This document shows positions 63,470 through 64,000 of a stretch of DNA of 64,000 nucleotides, piece by piece (position 1 is the stretch's first letter; every line of letters begins with the position of its first letter). This stretch comes from an uncultured Burkholderiales bacterium (GTDB lineage Bacteria; Pseudomonadota; Gammaproteobacteria; Burkholderiales; Burkholderiaceae_C). The notes under the pieces were generated by a model that worked only from the letters and a program-made list of their open reading frames with translations, was not told the DNA's origin and did not search any database. The stretch covers positions 1 through 64,000 of the forward strand of contig CAJAYT010000078.1 of NCBI GenBank assembly GCA_903949285.1, written 5' to 3'. The position numbers were made by a program, and so were the translations under genes.

Positions 63470-64000
63470 TTAGGGTCTTAGAGTTTCAACCCCAAGAGGG
63501 GGGGTGAATTTAAAACTAGCCGCACCAATAGAGCCAGGATTGATCTCAAACCTGTCAAAGCTAATGACTGACTTTTGTCCAAAGGCGTCCAAAATCTCAA
63601 GCTTACTCAACTGGACTTGCTGTGCATTAGTACTTAGCCCAATGCGTACCAATTGCAGTTGTGAGTCCTGTGCCCTGGGGGCGGCTTGAACCCACTGTAA
63701 TTGATCTGTTGAAGGCTCAGAGCTTAAGATAAAGTCTTTTTCTAAAGCATGTAAATCGGGTGCAGATGCAATCAAACTCGCGGGTGTCGATCCAAGTGCT
63801 TTCTCTTGTGAGCGCGCCGTTACCTGAGCAATGTCGGGATCATAAAGCCACAGAGTTTGGCCATCCGCTACGATCGTTTGGGGGAAAGGCTTTTCGTATT
63901 CAAAACGAAATCTTTGGGGTCTGAGAAATGTAAAGGTACCTTCAGAATTCTTAACACGGCCCTTTTTCCCCTCTTTATTGGGGGAGGTGACGATTTGGGT
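63470..64000 (-). CDS. lolA: Outer-membrane lipoprotein carrier protein, 5' end cut off
   Basis: The frame is open from the window edge to the stop at 63470, 176 sense codons. FTFLRPQRFRFEYEKPF, QTIVADGQTLWLYD, QVTAR and ALGSTPASL are typical of LolA. The signal peptide and start lie beyond position 64000. LolA carries lipoproteins across the periplasm to LolB. It is upstream of rarA in one transcription unit. Confidence 0.93.
   Translation of the reverse strand, partial: TQIVTSPNKEGKKGRVKNSEGTFTFLRPQRFRFEYEKPFPQTIVADGQTLWLYDPDIAQVTARSQEKALGSTPASLIASAPDLHALEKDFILSSEPSTDQLQWVQAAPRAQDSQLQLVRIGLSTNAQQVQLSKLEILDAFGQKSVISFDRFEINPGSIGAASFKFTPPLGVETLRP

Overview
The window looks like a chromosomal segment of a betaproteobacterium of the order Burkholderiales, probably near Comamonadaceae, with a lower GC content than most of that family. 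The basis is the gene order and family types: a Bug-type (TctC) binding protein, the BPSS1780-family membrane protein next to thrB and polA, yceD-rpmF-plsX-fabHDG-acpP-fabF opposite maf, rluC divergent from rne, hemD-hemX-hemY opposite argH, and lolA-rarA. There are no rRNA genes, CRISPR arrays or recognisable insertion sequences.

Region by region. Positions 1-8230 are accessory and loosely packed: the start of a large unknown secreted protein (cut by the window edge), a sterol-desaturase-like hydroxylase, a Bug solute receptor, a DUF2892 membrane protein, a complete AbiE type IV toxin-antitoxin pair with its own operator-promoter, and three small uncharacterised genes in AT-rich DNA. Positions 8236-14804 hold thrB, polA, a Tat-exported dienelactone-hydrolase-like enzyme and a ZIP metal transporter. 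Positions 14899-21253 (minus strand) are the fatty acid/phospholipid cluster fabF, acpP, fabG, fabD, fabH, plsX, rpmF, yceD. Positions 21304-29243 hold maf, a tetrapyrrole-methylase-like protein, sppA, a Rieske protein, a HAD phosphatase, rluC and, divergently, rne behind a 549-bp structured intergenic region. Next come lrgAB, hemYXD, argH, a lactate-dehydrogenase-like flavoenzyme, dinB, queF, yaaA, a VOC protein, valS, tusA, a Nudix hydrolase, cysM and tRNA-Leu(CAA). Positions 47229-53074 are a second accessory stretch: a possible leader peptide, a CDF metal exporter, a cytochrome b561, a small Cys-patterned secreted protein, a second sterol-desaturase-like enzyme, an exported creatininase-fold protein and a poly-Gly lipoprotein. 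The right end holds an OYE-family oxidoreductase, an SDR protein, a ferredoxin-reductase, dnaB with a long acidic N-terminal extension, the livHMGF branched-chain amino acid ABC transporter genes, rarA and the 3' part of lolA.

Functionally most of the window is housekeeping: FabD, FabH, FabG and FabF act on ACP, and PlsX passes acyl chains to phospholipid synthesis; RNase E, RluC, YceD and L32 concern RNA and ribosomes; HemD, HemX and HemY belong to haem synthesis, but hemC is absent from the place where it is often found.

I found no obviously new multi-gene system. The most interesting signals are local. They are the AbiE operator overlapping a promoter that predicts a nearly leaderless mRNA, a four-copy 11-bp tandem repeat before a glycine-rich secreted protein gene, a 27-codon Cys-X-Cys reading frame before the CDF exporter, an acceptor-stem mismatch in tRNA-Leu(CAA) whose CCA end lies inside its terminator, the DnaB extension, a creatininase-fold protein with changed metal ligands, and the large unknown secreted protein at the left edge. 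All family calls rest on reading motifs by eye; no database search was run.
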